This document shows, piece after piece, positions 1-11,000 of a stretch of 30,815 nt of DNA. The stretch lies in IMG/VR virus record IMGVR_UViG_3300031951_000832, positions 1 to 30,815 of that record; one strand, written 5' to 3'. Below the pieces are notes generated by a model that searched no databases, was not told where the DNA came from, and saw only the letters and a program-made list of their open reading frames with translations. Origin of the DNA: a virus. The first letter of the stretch is position 1; every line of letters starts with the position of its first letter. Made by a program: the position numbers and the translations under genes.

Positions 1-169
1 TGGTTTATTAGTTAAATTTGGTTGTAAAAAACAATTTAACGTAGAACAACCATTTAAGTTTATGGAACAGATAGCTGTTGAAACAAAGGGTAACTTCTTT
101 GAATCAAGAACTATGGAGTACCAAAAAGCTAAATTGGGTGAGTCATTAACATTTACAGACGATTTTTAA
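1..169 (+). CDS. nrdB: Ribonucleotide reductase small subunit, C-terminal end (partial)
   Basis: This is an open frame entering from the left edge (codons from position 2) and ending in TAA at 167-169, about 55 residues. The visible tail contains FMEQIAVETKGNFFESRT followed by a short linker ending FTDDF. A phenylalanine-rich helix with NFFE-R-EYQ and a flexible acidic/aromatic terminus is typical of class I small subunits, where the last residues dock into the large subunit. The iron-ligand and tyrosyl-radical region lies outside the window, so class Ia or Ib cannot be told from here. The frame stops only 3 nt before nrdA, consistent with a two-gene operon. The assignment depends on this short tail plus the neighbour. 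Confidence 0.8.
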   Translation, partial: GLLVKFGCKKQFNVEQPFKFMEQIAVETKGNFFESRTMEYQKAKLGESLTFTDDF

Positions 170-172
170 AAT

Positions 173-2587
173 ATGATGTCATTAAAGATAAAGAAAAGAG
201 GGGGGGACGAAGTTTCGTTCAACCCCCAAAAAATATATCAGAGAGTTAAACGTGCTGCTAAGGGGTTGAACGTTAATGCTGATGAGGTGTTTATTAAAGT
301 TATTACTTCAGTTCCGACAGAGGGGGTTATTACAACCAAAGAGTTGGATAAGTTAGTTTATGAGATTGCTGCGGCATATACCGGAAGTCATCACGACTAC
401 TCAAGATTAGCGTCTTCGGTAGCGATTTCTGCATATCATAAAGAAACTGATGAAAGTTTCTGTAACACAATGCACACATTACACATTGATGGTATTATTA
501 ACGATAAGTTAATGGAAACTATTGAAAAATATGGTCCTGAAAATATTGATTCTGTAATAAATCACGAGAATGATTACAATTTTGATTATTTTGCGTGGAA
601 ATCATTACAAGAAATGTATCTGTTGAAAACTCCTGAAGGTAGAGTAATTGAAAGACCACAACATATGTATATGAGAGTGGCTTTATGGGTTACTAAATCA
701 TTTGAACAAGCGGTTGAGTATTACCAATCATTATCAAATCAACTTATTTCTCCTGCGACACCAATTATGATTAATGCGGGGACTAAAACACCTCAACTAG
801 CATCTTGTGTATTGAAATACAATCACGGGGACTCAAGAGAAGGTTTATTACAAACATTCAATGATATTTCAACTTATTCATCAGATGCGGCAGGTATTGG
901 TTTATGTATGTCTAACGTTCGTAGTAAAGAGAGTCGTATTAACTCATCAGGTGGATTTGCGGGTGGTTTATTGAAATATCTAAAGATTGTTAATGAAGGG
1001 TTAAGATTCTTTAATCAACAAGGTCGAAGACCGGGAAGTGCGGCTATCTACATTGAACCTTGGCATAAGGATATTATTGATTTATTGGATATTAAAAAGA
1101 ATACAGGTGCTGAGGAGTTAAGAGCAAGAGATTTGTTTACCTCAATTTGGTTACCGGATAACTTTATGAATGCGGTTAAAGACAATAAGGATTGGTATTT
1201 GTTCTGTCCTAATGATATTGTTAAAGCGGGTATCAAACCATTACAAGAGGCTTACGGTGATGAGTATGAATCAAACTACAACAAAGCGGTTGAACTTGGA
1301 CTTGGTAAAAAAGTAAAAGCTCAAACAATTTGGAATAAAATTATTGAATCTCAAGTTGAAACCGGAGTTCCTTACTTATGTTCCAAAGATAGTGCGAACA
1401 GAAAAACCAACCATCAAAACATTGGGGTGATTAAACAATCTAACTTATGTAATGAGATTTATCAATATACTGATGAGAACACCACAGCAATCTGTACATT
1501 ATCATCTATGGTGTTGAAAAACTTTATTGTTAAAGGTGAGTTTGATTTCAAATTACTTTATAATGAGGTTAGAAAGGTTGTTAGAGCACTTAACAAAGTT
1601 GTTGACATCAATAGTTATTCAACTGAACAAGGTAGAAAAGGTGGTTTAGAACAAAGAGCAATTGCTATTGGAACTCAAGGTCTTGCTGATGTATTCTATT
1701 TAATGGATTATATTTTCACATCTGAAGAGGCAAGAAAGTTAAACAAAGAAATCTTTGAAACTATCTACTTCGCGGCAATTACTGAAAGTATGGAATTATG
1801 CAAATCAGGTGAATATAAACCATATGAATTCTTCAAAGGTTCACCAATGTCAAAAGGAGTATTCCAATTCGATATGTGGGGATTAGATTACGAAGGATTA
1901 GGAAGAATGTGGGATTGGGACTCACTTAAGTTAGAAGTATCCAATTATGGGGTTTGTAACTCGTTATTCACGGCTCAGATGCCGGTAGCGTCATCAGCTA
2001 AGATTACAGGTTCATTTGAAATGACTGAACCGGCTCACTCGGCATTATTTAATCGTCGTGTAGTTGGTGGAGAAATCTTAATTGTTAATAAATACTTAAT
2101 TAACGATTTTGAAAAAATTGGTATTTGGTCTGAAGATTTGAAAAATGAAATTATTATGAATGAGGGTTCAATTCAAAACATTAACTTTAATCATTACCTT
2201 GATGTTGAGGATAAAAATTACAATAAGAAAGTTAAGAGAATTGAACATTTAATTCCAAAATACAAAACAATTTGGGAAATATCTCAAAGAGAACTTATTG
2301 ATATGGCGGCTGACAGAGCACCATTCATTGACCAATCACAATCAATGAATATCTATATGTCTAACCCGACATTATCTAAAATATCATCATCACACTTCCA
2401 TTCTTGGGGTAAAGGATTGAAAACTCTTTGTTATTATGTTAGAACAAAGGCAATATCAACCGGAGCAAAACATTTGGCGGTGGATATCTCAAAAGTAGGA
2501 CAACCAAAACCAATTGAGAAACCAACGGTTGATTTAACACAAAAACCTTCGGATTCCGAGTTTGAGTGTTTCGGATGTGGTTCTTAA
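173..2587 (+). CDS. nrdA: Class I ribonucleoside-diphosphate reductase, large (alpha) subunit
   Basis: The enzyme reduces ribonucleoside diphosphates to deoxyribonucleotides together with the NrdB radical subunit, feeding phage DNA synthesis in the cytoplasm. It has 804 residues against about 760 for E. coli NrdA. An N-terminal ATP-cone (about residues 4-90, beginning KKRGGDEVSFNPQKIYQRV) suggests allosteric activity control. The active site is intact: C212 in QLASCV and C441 in AICTLSS form the redox pair; N424, C426 and E428 lie in NLCNE; Y754-Y755 are the radical-transfer tyrosines. The C-terminal CFGC (C799, C802) is the shuttle pair for thioredoxin or glutaredoxin. No intein or intron interrupts it, a common event in phage nrd genes. 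ATG at 173 or the adjacent ATG at 176 could start it; there is no Shine-Dalgarno. The hairpin downstream closes the operon. Confidence 0.97.
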   Translation: MMSLKIKKRGGDEVSFNPQKIYQRVKRAAKGLNVNADEVFIKVITSVPTEGVITTKELDKLVYEIAAAYTGSHHDYSRLASSVAISAYHKETDESFCNTMHTLHIDGIINDKLMETIEKYGPENIDSVINHENDYNFDYFAWKSLQEMYLLKTPEGRVIERPQHMYMRVALWVTKSFEQAVEYYQSLSNQLISPATPIMINAGTKTPQLASCVLKYNHGDSREGLLQTFNDISTYSSDAAGIGLCMSNVRSKESRINSSGGFAGGLLKYLKIVNEGLRFFNQQGRRPGSAAIYIEPWHKDIIDLLDIKKNTGAEELRARDLFTSIWLPDNFMNAVKDNKDWYLFCPNDIVKAGIKPLQEAYGDEYESNYNKAVELGLGKKVKAQTIWNKIIESQVETGVPYLCSKDSANRKTNHQNIGVIKQSNLCNEIYQYTDENTTAICTLSSMVLKNFIVKGEFDFKLLYNEVRKVVRALNKVVDINSYSTEQGRKGGLEQRAIAIGTQGLADVFYLMDYIFTSEEARKLNKEIFETIYFAAITESMELCKSGEYKPYEFFKGSPMSKGVFQFDMWGLDYEGLGRMWDWDSLKLEVSNYGVCNSLFTAQMPVASSAKITGSFEMTEPAHSALFNRRVVGGEILIVNKYLINDFEKIGIWSEDLKNEIIMNEGSIQNINFNHYLDVEDKNYNKKVKRIEHLIPKYKTIWEISQRELIDMAADRAPFIDQSQSMNIYMSNPTLSKISSSHFHSWGKGLKTLCYYVRTKAISTGAKHLAVDISKVGQPKPIEKPTVDLTQKPSDSEFECFGCGS

Positions 2588-2596
2588 TAAGAATAT

Positions 2597-2628
2597 AAAT
2601 CACGGCTTAGGTCGTGATTTTTTATTTT
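2597..2628 (+). terminator. Rho-independent terminator after nrdA
   Basis: AAATCACG (2597-2604) pairs perfectly with CGTGATTT (2613-2620). A G-T and a C-G pair extend the stem to 10 bp around a TTAG loop, and a T-rich run follows. It lies directly after the nrdA stop and before the first baseplate gene, so it separates the nucleotide-metabolism operon from the late structural genes. Confidence 0.85.
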
Positions 2629-2633
2629 AGGGG

Positions 2634-2668
2634 TATTTATAAAAAATAATCACGACACTATATTTATA
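2634..2668 (+). promoter_or_regulatory. Candidate late promoter region (two TATTTATA boxes)
   Basis: The 84-nt gap between nrdA and the gp25-like gene holds two copies of TATTTATA, at 2634-2641 and 2661-2668, just after the terminator, where a new transcription unit should start. The second copy ends only 3 nt before the ATG. The same octamer, or TATTTATC, precedes several other transcription starts in the window. It is the reverse complement of the T4 late box TATAAATA, so it should not simply be equated with it. Promoter function is inferred from position and recurrence. Confidence 0.4.
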
Positions 2669-2671
2669 GTT

Positions 2672-3127
2672 ATGGCAAATGGTAAAACATATGGAATAAA
2701 TTTTCCCTTTAACGATTCTCGTACTGGAAGATATTTAAGTCTTTCAGATAACGCGGCTCAGGAGATAAGAACCGATTTAATACATCTTTTATTAACAAGA
2801 AAGGGTACGAGATATTATTTACCTGATTTTGGTACAAGATTGTATGAATTTATATTTGAACCAATGGATGGACCAACTTTTTCTGAGATTGAGGCTGAAA
2901 TTAGAGCGTCTGCAGAAGAATATATCCCAAACATTACCATAACTAATATAAGTGTAACTTCCGCTGATATGGGTGAGGAAGACAAAGGTACTTATGTTGA
3001 AGGTGATGAAAGAATTTATAGAGTACCCGGAATCGGGCTTAAAGAACATACCGCAAAGGTTAAAATTGAATACACTATTAGTGATGATGTTTTTAACGCT
3101 AGCGACTTTGTAATAATTAACATTTAA
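2672..3127 (+). CDS. 25: Baseplate wedge protein, gp25-like (GPW/gp25 family)
   Basis: This is a small baseplate protein of the GPW/gp25 family (T4 gp25, P2 gpW, TssE in type VI secretion), with 151 residues against about 130 in T4. It is part of the core wedge that nucleates sheath assembly. The family signature is clear in the first half: an N-terminal segment ending LLLTRKGTRYYLPDFGTRL, then FIFEPMD and a helix, where glycine and arginine precede P-x-F-G and an FEP motif follows. The C-terminal half adds beta strands. The ATG at 2672 has no Shine-Dalgarno and sits 3 nt after a TATTTATA box. The gp6-like gene begins 4 nt after its stop, the usual gp25-gp6 pairing. Confidence 0.9.
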   Translation: MANGKTYGINFPFNDSRTGRYLSLSDNAAQEIRTDLIHLLLTRKGTRYYLPDFGTRLYEFIFEPMDGPTFSEIEAEIRASAEEYIPNITITNISVTSADMGEEDKGTYVEGDERIYRVPGIGLKEHTAKVKIEYTISDDVFNASDFVIINI

Positions 3128-3131
3128 TATT

Positions 3132-4970
3132 ATGGCTAATAAGAAAATATCGTATACTACGAGAGACTTTCAATCAATAAGAACTGAGTTAATAAATTTC
3201 ACAAGAACTTATTATCCTGAGTTAATAGATAACTTCAATGATGCGGGGGTATTCTCGGTGTTGTTGGACTTAAATGCTGCAGTTACAGATAACTTACAGT
3301 TTAATATTGATAGAAGTATCCAAGAAACTGTATTACAATACGCACAACAAAGGTCTTCAATTTTTAATATTGCAAGAACATACGGATTAAAAGTTCCGGG
3401 ACAAAGACCATCGGTCGCTTTAGTTGATTTTTCAATTACAGTACCTGCTTATGGTGATAAGGAAGATTTAAGATATTGTGGTATCTTACGTAGAGGGTCA
3501 CAAGTTAATGGTGCCGGTCAAACCTTTGAAACAGTATATGATATTGACTTCTCATCACCAATTGGTGCGGAGGGATTCCCTAATAGGTTAAAAATACCTA
3601 ATTTTGATAATAACAACAAATTAATCAATTACACTATTGTTAAAAGAGAAACTGTTGTTAATGGTGTTACGAAAGTATTCAAAAAAGTGATAACTGCGAA
3701 TGATATTAGACCATTTTTAGAAGTTTTCTTACCTGAAAAAAACGTTTTAGGGGTAACTAGTGTATTATTAAAAGATAGTACTCAGTATTCTAACGTTCCT
3801 TCAGTACAGGAGTTCTTAGGGGTTGATAATAGGTGGTATGAGGTAAATGCGTTGGCTGATAGTAGAGTATTTATTGAAGACCCAACTAAAGTATCTGACC
3901 AACCTGGTATTAAGGTAGGAAAATATATTGAAACAAGTACTAAATTTATTACAGAATTTACTCCGGAAGGATTTATGAAAATGACCTTTGGTGGTGGTAA
4001 TCAATCTGCGGATGAACAATTGAGAGAATTTGCAAGAGATGGTTATAATTTGAATTTATATAAATACTCAAATAATTTAGCATTAGGTAGTACATTAAAA
4101 GCTAATTCAACTTTATTTGTTCAATATAGAATTGGTGGTGGTACCGGAAGTAATTTAGGTGTGAATGCTATAACTCAAATTGGGACTGTTTCGTTCTTTG
4201 TTAACGGACCAAGTCAAAGTCAAAATACAAATGTGATTAACTCATTATCTTGTAATAACGTAACCGCGGCAATCGGTGGGGCAAATTACCCAACTACCGA
4301 AGAAGTTAGAAACTTAGTGGCGTTTAACTTCTCAGCACAACAAAGAGCGGTGACAGTTAATGACTATGATTCTATTATTAGAACAATGCCATCACAATTT
4401 GGTGCACCTGCTAAAGTTGCTATCACCGAAGAAAACAATAAGATTAAAGTACAAATGTTATCATATGATGAAAATGGTAATTTAACAAATATTGTTTCAA
4501 ATACCTTAAAAAATAACGTCGCAAACTACCTTTCAAATTATAGAATGATAAATGATTATGTTTCTATTGAAACCGCTAACGTAATTGATTTAGGTATTAA
4601 TGTTGATATAGTGTTAGATAACAGTCAAAATCAAGGTACTGTAATTTCACAAGTTATTAATCTTATTACAACATTCTTTGAACCAACAAATAGACAAATG
4701 GGTGAGAATGTTAATATATCTGAATTAAGACGTTTAATTCAAAGTGAAAATGGTGTAATTTCATTATCGGACATTATATTTTATAACAGAGTTGGTGGTG
4801 AATATTCGTCATCTCAAACTTCACAAAGATACTCTGATTCAGATACAAGACAAATACAATTGGTTGACGACACTATCTTTGCTGAACCAAGTCAAATTTA
4901 TCAAATTAGGTATCCGGGCAAGGATATTAACATTAGAGTTAAAAATCTTAAAACAGTTAACTTCACGTAA
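3132..4970 (+). CDS. 6: Baseplate wedge protein, gp6-like (Baseplate_J family)
   Basis: The protein has 612 residues, close to T4 gp6 (660). Proteins of this family (T4 gp6, P2 gpJ, TssF) form the ring that joins baseplate wedges and triggers the conformational change on adsorption. The N-terminus, starting SYTTRDFQSIRTELINFTR and followed by a helix with PELIDNFNDAGVFSVLLDL, is characteristic. The centre (about residues 280-430) is the J-like region, with glycine-rich GGGTGSNLG and the segment VTVNDYDSIIRTMPSQFG, a highly conserved signature of gp6-like proteins. The C-terminal domain (about 470-612) carries the ferredoxin-like portion. Coupling to the gp25-like gene and the size agree. No Shine-Dalgarno is present. 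Confidence 0.92.
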   Translation: MANKKISYTTRDFQSIRTELINFTRTYYPELIDNFNDAGVFSVLLDLNAAVTDNLQFNIDRSIQETVLQYAQQRSSIFNIARTYGLKVPGQRPSVALVDFSITVPAYGDKEDLRYCGILRRGSQVNGAGQTFETVYDIDFSSPIGAEGFPNRLKIPNFDNNNKLINYTIVKRETVVNGVTKVFKKVITANDIRPFLEVFLPEKNVLGVTSVLLKDSTQYSNVPSVQEFLGVDNRWYEVNALADSRVFIEDPTKVSDQPGIKVGKYIETSTKFITEFTPEGFMKMTFGGGNQSADEQLREFARDGYNLNLYKYSNNLALGSTLKANSTLFVQYRIGGGTGSNLGVNAITQIGTVSFFVNGPSQSQNTNVINSLSCNNVTAAIGGANYPTTEEVRNLVAFNFSAQQRAVTVNDYDSIIRTMPSQFGAPAKVAITEENNKIKVQMLSYDENGNLTNIVSNTLKNNVANYLSNYRMINDYVSIETANVIDLGINVDIVLDNSQNQGTVISQVINLITTFFEPTNRQMGENVNISELRRLIQSENGVISLSDIIFYNRVGGEYSSSQTSQRYSDSDTRQIQLVDDTIFAEPSQIYQIRYPGKDINIRVKNLKTVNFT

Positions 4971-5005
4971 TAATTTATTTTATAAATTAATGAATTATCT
5001 TTTGA

Positions 5006-5028
5006 AAATAGTAAATAAACTATTTATC
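5006..5028 (+). promoter_or_regulatory. AT-rich inverted repeat with TATTTATC box
   Basis: In the 71-nt gap before the giant 2075-aa gene, AAATAG (5006-5011) can pair with CTATTT (5020-5025), and TATTTATC lies at 5021-5028, 13 nt before the ATG at 5042. The stem is only A/T plus one G-C pair and lacks a clean T-tract, so it is a poor terminator. The box recurs before other genes, which favours a promoter or processing site. Confidence 0.35.
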
Positions 5029-5041
5029 AAAAAAGAATGTT

Positions 5042-8000
5042 ATGCCAAAATCATATAGAATACGAACTGACGTAGGGGTTGACAAATCCGTTAGTATATC
5101 AATTGACCAAGAATTTGAATATTTGGAGATTTTATCTCTTAAAGTTTTACAGAGTGATATCTATACTCGTGTATGTTCAGACTATGGTGTGGTTATTGGA
5201 CGTGTTAGTGTAAATGACGGATTTGGTATTCCAAACGCAAAAGTTTCTATCTTTATTCCATTAAGTAATGAAGACGCAGAAGACCCAATAATTTCTCAAA
5301 TTTATCCATATAGAACAGTTTTAGATGTTAATGATGATGGTTATAGATACAATTTATTACCTTACGAACCATCTTACAGTGCTCACAAACCAACAGGGAC
5401 ATTTCCATCAAAAACTGACGTTTTAACAAATCCAACTCTTATTGAAGTTTATGATAAGTACTATAAGTTAAATGCTGTAACAAATCAGAGTGGAGATTTT
5501 ATGATATTTGGGGTTCCGGTGGGGTCTCAAACACTTGTTGTGGATATTGACTTATCAGATATTGGTGAATTTTCTTTATCACCTCAAGATTTAATTAGAA
5601 TGGGTATTGCAACTGAATCACAGGTTAGTGGTACAAATTTTAAAACATCATCAAATCTAAGAGAATTACCTCAAATTGTTAGTTTTAATAGAACTATTGT
5701 TGTAGAACCATTATGGGGTCAATCAGAATATTGTAATTTAGGTATTACAAGAACGGATTTTGACTTGAGTAATGAATCAAATATTAATATTGAGCCAACA
5801 GCAATATTTATGGGGTCTTTAATATCAACCAATGATGACCAATTTCAAAAGAAAAATTGTAAACCAAAACCCAAATCAGGTCAATTATGTTCATTAACAA
5901 CAGGACCGGGAGAAATATTAGCTATTAGACAAACAATATTTTTAGATGTGAATGGTCGTCCTGTACTTGAAACTTTTGATTTAGAACAAGGTGGTCAAGT
6001 AATTGATGAAAATGGTACTTGGTTATTAGATGTGCCAATGAACTTAGATTATTTAATTACTAATGAATTTGGTGACCAAGTTATATCTGATGACCCAAAA
6101 AAAGGTATACCAACAAGAGGTAAATATAGATTCAAAGTTAAATGGAATCAATCACCGACATTAAATGAGGCAATCAGAAGAGGATACTATCTTGTACCGA
6201 ATATTAAAGAGTACGGATGGGCGGATTCAAGTAGTGACCCACGTAATGAACCAAAAACCTCAACTGAATACATTAATTTTGTTAAATCTTATTCTTTTAG
6301 TTTAGATTGGAATGATTATGGTACTCAACAAATGATACAAGAGGCTATTGATTGCGAAGATAGATTTTATATGATGTCATATAATAAAGTCTATACTGTA
6401 TCACAATTGATTACTCAATATAGAAAGGGTTATGCTGCTAATGCTATAGTATCTATAAAAAATATTGTAACTGATGAATGTAGTAGTGATATAAATAAAT
6501 TCCCGACAAATGATGCTGTTTATCGATTTGATTTAATATTTTTTCTATTAAAAATATTATCATATGTGTTTAAACCGACTTTGATAGGGTTGGTTATTGT
6601 TGCACATATAGTTTATATAGCAATATTTTTATTGTCTTTGATTCTACGATTTTTAATTTATGTTATTGGTACTGTAGTTGTTGCTCTATGTCAAGTTGTT
6701 AAAGTCATAATAAGAGTAGTTAATGGTTTATCAGGTGGAAGCATACGATTAAGTGTTAAATGTCCAAAGATGAGTGATGTTAATAAATTAGCTGAAAGAT
6801 TTAAAAACATTCAAGACCAATTTAGAAATATCAAAATTCCAAATTTATCTTATCCTGATTGTGATGTTTGTAATTGTAAAGACTCTGACCAAGTACAAGC
6901 AGAATCAGACTCTGAAACTGATGCTGTATCGCAACAAATACAAAATTCAGGTGGTGCGGGTGGTGTTACAAATTTTTTCGACTTTGAATCATATCCAATA
7001 ACTGGTACAACAATATTAAATACTCAAGATAATTATTTTTATCAACAACTTTATACTGGTTTACAGTGGATTGAGGGAGACGAATATACTGCTCAATTAG
7101 TTCAATCGAGAGCGCCTCAATTGATAACTATTACTACACCTAATCCGGCCGACCCACCAATCCCACCTACTCTTAAAGTTACTGACACATTTACTTCAAG
7201 TATTCCAATTGGAGAAAGATTAAATTTATTTAACACTAAAGCAAAATATTTTAATGGTCCTCAGGATATGCCGAGTGTTGCTTTAACAGGTAGTGGTATA
7301 ATATCAGATTTAGCTACTCCAACACCTGGTGTGGGTAATATTTTAACTGTTACATCAATAAGTAATCCATATTTATTTGTTGGAGCTTTATTAACCGGTT
7401 CGGGTATTGCTCCCAATACAAGAGTTTTATCTCAAATAAGTGGAGTTAATGGGGGTGCTGGTACCTATATTGTTTCACCATCTCAATTAAGGTCTTTAGG
7501 GTCTTTTACAGTTTCAAATTTTGCGACAGATTCACCAAACTCATCACCATTATATGATAATCCGGGTGGTGGTGTTAATAGAATCAAGGTTAAAGTTGAA
7601 AAAACAATTTCAACAAATTCAGGTAAATTTCACTTAGATAATGTAATCGCACTTGTTGTGAAGAATGAGGTATTAACAGAGTTAGAATCAGGACAGATTT
7701 TATCTTTTCAAGACCCTGAATTGAGTATGGATAGAAATATGACAGGAGGTACTTTGAATTTTGATAGTAGACAATCAATCGTTGGTAAAACACTAACACC
7801 TTTGATTTCAGGTAGAGCAAAGGTGGCAAACAATACTTTCCCTATTACATCAGGTAACACGTTAACGGTTAATGATATTACTTATATTACTAACCCCAAC
7901 GTTAATGGGTTACTTCCAAATACTATGATAGAGATTGAAGGTGATGTTGATGGTTTGGGTAATCAAATAATAAGAAAAATAGTTAGTCAAAATTCAATAT

Positions 8001-11000
8001 TTGCACCAAGTAATAACTTACCACCAACACCATATGGTTTGGGGACTTATACCATAGACGGACCTGTTGCATTAATTAATCCATCTAAATTTGTCGTTGT
8101 AACCCCAACAAGTAGACAATTATCTTATGCTGACCCATCAGGTAGTGGTGTTGATATTTCTGTAACATATGATTTGGTACTTAGAGGTAATCCTCAATTT
8201 CCTGATTACGATTATCTAAAATTCCCAATGGATTTGGAATATTTACAAGTTATTACCGGTATGACTTATTCAGATTACTTTTCATTAGTTAATCAAAATC
8301 CTGATTTAACACAAACAAGTTGGGATAATTTAACTTTTAATAGAAGGTTTTTAGATAATGATACTATGATTTATAACGTACGAGGATTTTTAACCGAATG
8401 GGATAGATATAACAAATTTGGTGGTAGTGCGGTCGACGGTAATCCGGCTTATTTACCTAAAATTCAATACAATTTTAATGATAATTTCACGGACTTAAAT
8501 GAACAGGGTGTTATATTTTTAGTAAGAGGTGTTGACCCTCAATCTCATAGAGTAAACATTGAATATGATTTAAGTAAATTATTTGGGTACTATAATTTTG
8601 GTGTGGGACCTATTGTTAGTGGAAAATTTAAATTGAATCATCCGATAAAAGGAGGTTTTAAAACTGTTAACCACAAAAATGTTAATTTTAATGACGATAC
8701 TGATTCTTATTCTGGTTTGAAATTATTTTATAATTCGTTTTATATGACTTTAGAACCGAATGGTTCTTCACCAACAGTTCCACCACCATTCCAACCGACA
8801 TCTGAACCAGGTGAACCACCACCAACTTACTTTCCTGATATTATCATAGGAAGTGGTTTCAGCGCATTTACAAGTAATACAATATCTTATTATTCTTCAT
8901 TTGATAATAACACATTGACATCATCACCATTATTTAATCCTGGTACAGGATGTCCATATTCTAATGATATATCACTCGGAGGTTATGGACCATCAAGTCC
9001 CATTGTTCCATTAATTACTGATGGTTCTCAAACTTATTCAAAAGGTGCTAGATTAAAAAGGTCGAATTTTGGTCCAATCCCACCATCTTTATTAGAATCA
9101 GTTTCGAATAATAGAACTATAGGTAATAATGGATTCGTTGTTGAATGGAAACAATATGCGACAGTTAATGCTGGTGTTGATTGTGCTATTTGTTTTCCTC
9201 CTTATGCAGGTGGTGATAGATACAATACAGAATCAAATACTTTTGGTACAGATACAAGAAAAAATAGAGGTTATTTTGAAACTGAAATAGTTGAAGGTTC
9301 AGGGTTTATGTATCAAGATATTGATATGGGTCAATCATTTTATGATTTTCGTACTATTGCTGGTGTTACATACCTTTGTTGTATTAATAATGGTGATAGA
9401 AAAGCAAATGGATTCTATTACGCTCCGGGATATTCTCAAACAGATACACTTGTTGAATTTAGTGACCGAACATTAATGGTTATGAGGTCGGATAAATTAC
9501 CAACATCAACAGCATTACAACCAAATTATTGTAATACTTTCCCATTACATAATAATAATAACTTTACTATTTTTACATTCAGCGAAGATGGAACAACAGG
9601 AGTGGTTGGAGGACTAAATGGTTCTACAGATAATAATACCTTTGCGGATTTAGATAGTGGTTCAAAAAGAATTAATCAAGTACTAAACTCATTTACTTGT
9701 GCTAATATGGCTCCTTTACCTTGTTATGATGTGACACAAGAGGGACCATTTAGTGGTACTGGACTTTGTACTTCAGAATTTAGAGTAAGACCTAAAAGTG
9801 ACAAATGTTGGGAATCGGGTCCTGGTGTAGGTGCTCGAGGGTTTGAAGGTGGATGTTATGTATTTGTAACAGTTCCTTTATTATCATTAGTAAATGGTCA
9901 CGATATAAGGGCGATTTTTGAATGGTCAGAAAGACTTTTAATTACTTTTGGTGCTTGTAGGGATGTTTTTTCTCATTTATTTACTAATAATTGGGTTAAT
10001 GGAACTTTATACGCTTGGTCATTTAATAATAATGTAACATATTCTTCACCTTTATTAACAAACGGTAATCAACCAAGTAGTCAATTTTGTAGAGACACTT
10101 TAATGTTGCATCCCACAACTAACAATTTTTATTATAGAAGTAGTCCGTATAATGATACTAATGATGCTTTTGTAGGTGCTGATAGACCTAAAGTTACTGG
10201 TATGCTCAGGTTTAATGAATATAATGGTAATTTTCATAATTTATTATATCCAACTACTATAATTGATTTAGGACCAAGAAATAATTATATGCAAGAAATA
10301 GTTATGTCAGATGAATTTGATGGTTATGTTGTGAATAAACTAGGTCCGACAAGTTTCCAAGATGTTTCAGATTTATTAAATTTATTTTTAATTTCGAGAT
10401 TGGGTAATCTTGGGACTTTTTCACTACCAGGTATATTAACTGGAGGTGTACAAATTGAAACATTTTTTGATAGAAACGAATCCGGATTTTTAGGTATAGG
10501 TGGAACTAAGATGGTTGATGGGGACTATGCTCAAATGATATCAATTAATTCTGAATTAGGGGTTATACCATTCAATGAAATCAATTATATGGATTATACA
10601 GAAGCCGGTATTCAAGACCCAATATTTATAACGAGTGGAGGTTATAAGGAAATTGTTATTGGTATTTTTTATAGAGCTAATTTACAATTAAGGGATTTTA
10701 TTACACCTAAAAGAACAATAATTGATGGGTTATCACCAATTACTACTCAAGTAAATAGTATTAATTGTAACGTAAATAATTTTCCTGTAAAATCACAAAA
10801 AGTACCTTTTTATAATTGGGATATTAGAACAGGGGGTCCAAGATATTGTACTAGTACTGCAACAATATTCGGAAGTCAAAAGAATGATTGGTATTCAAAA
10901 CCTATAAATAGTAATGGAGGGTTTATGTCTCATAGATATCAAGATTTGAAGAGAGAAGAACCTACTTCGAGATATTTTAGAACAGAACCAAATACTCTTG

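Noticed and set aside
4792-5058. 88-codon plus-strand frame overlapping the end of the gp6-like gene
   Set aside because: It overlaps two better genes in another frame, is K/L/I-rich as expected from AT-rich shadow reading, and lacks family features.
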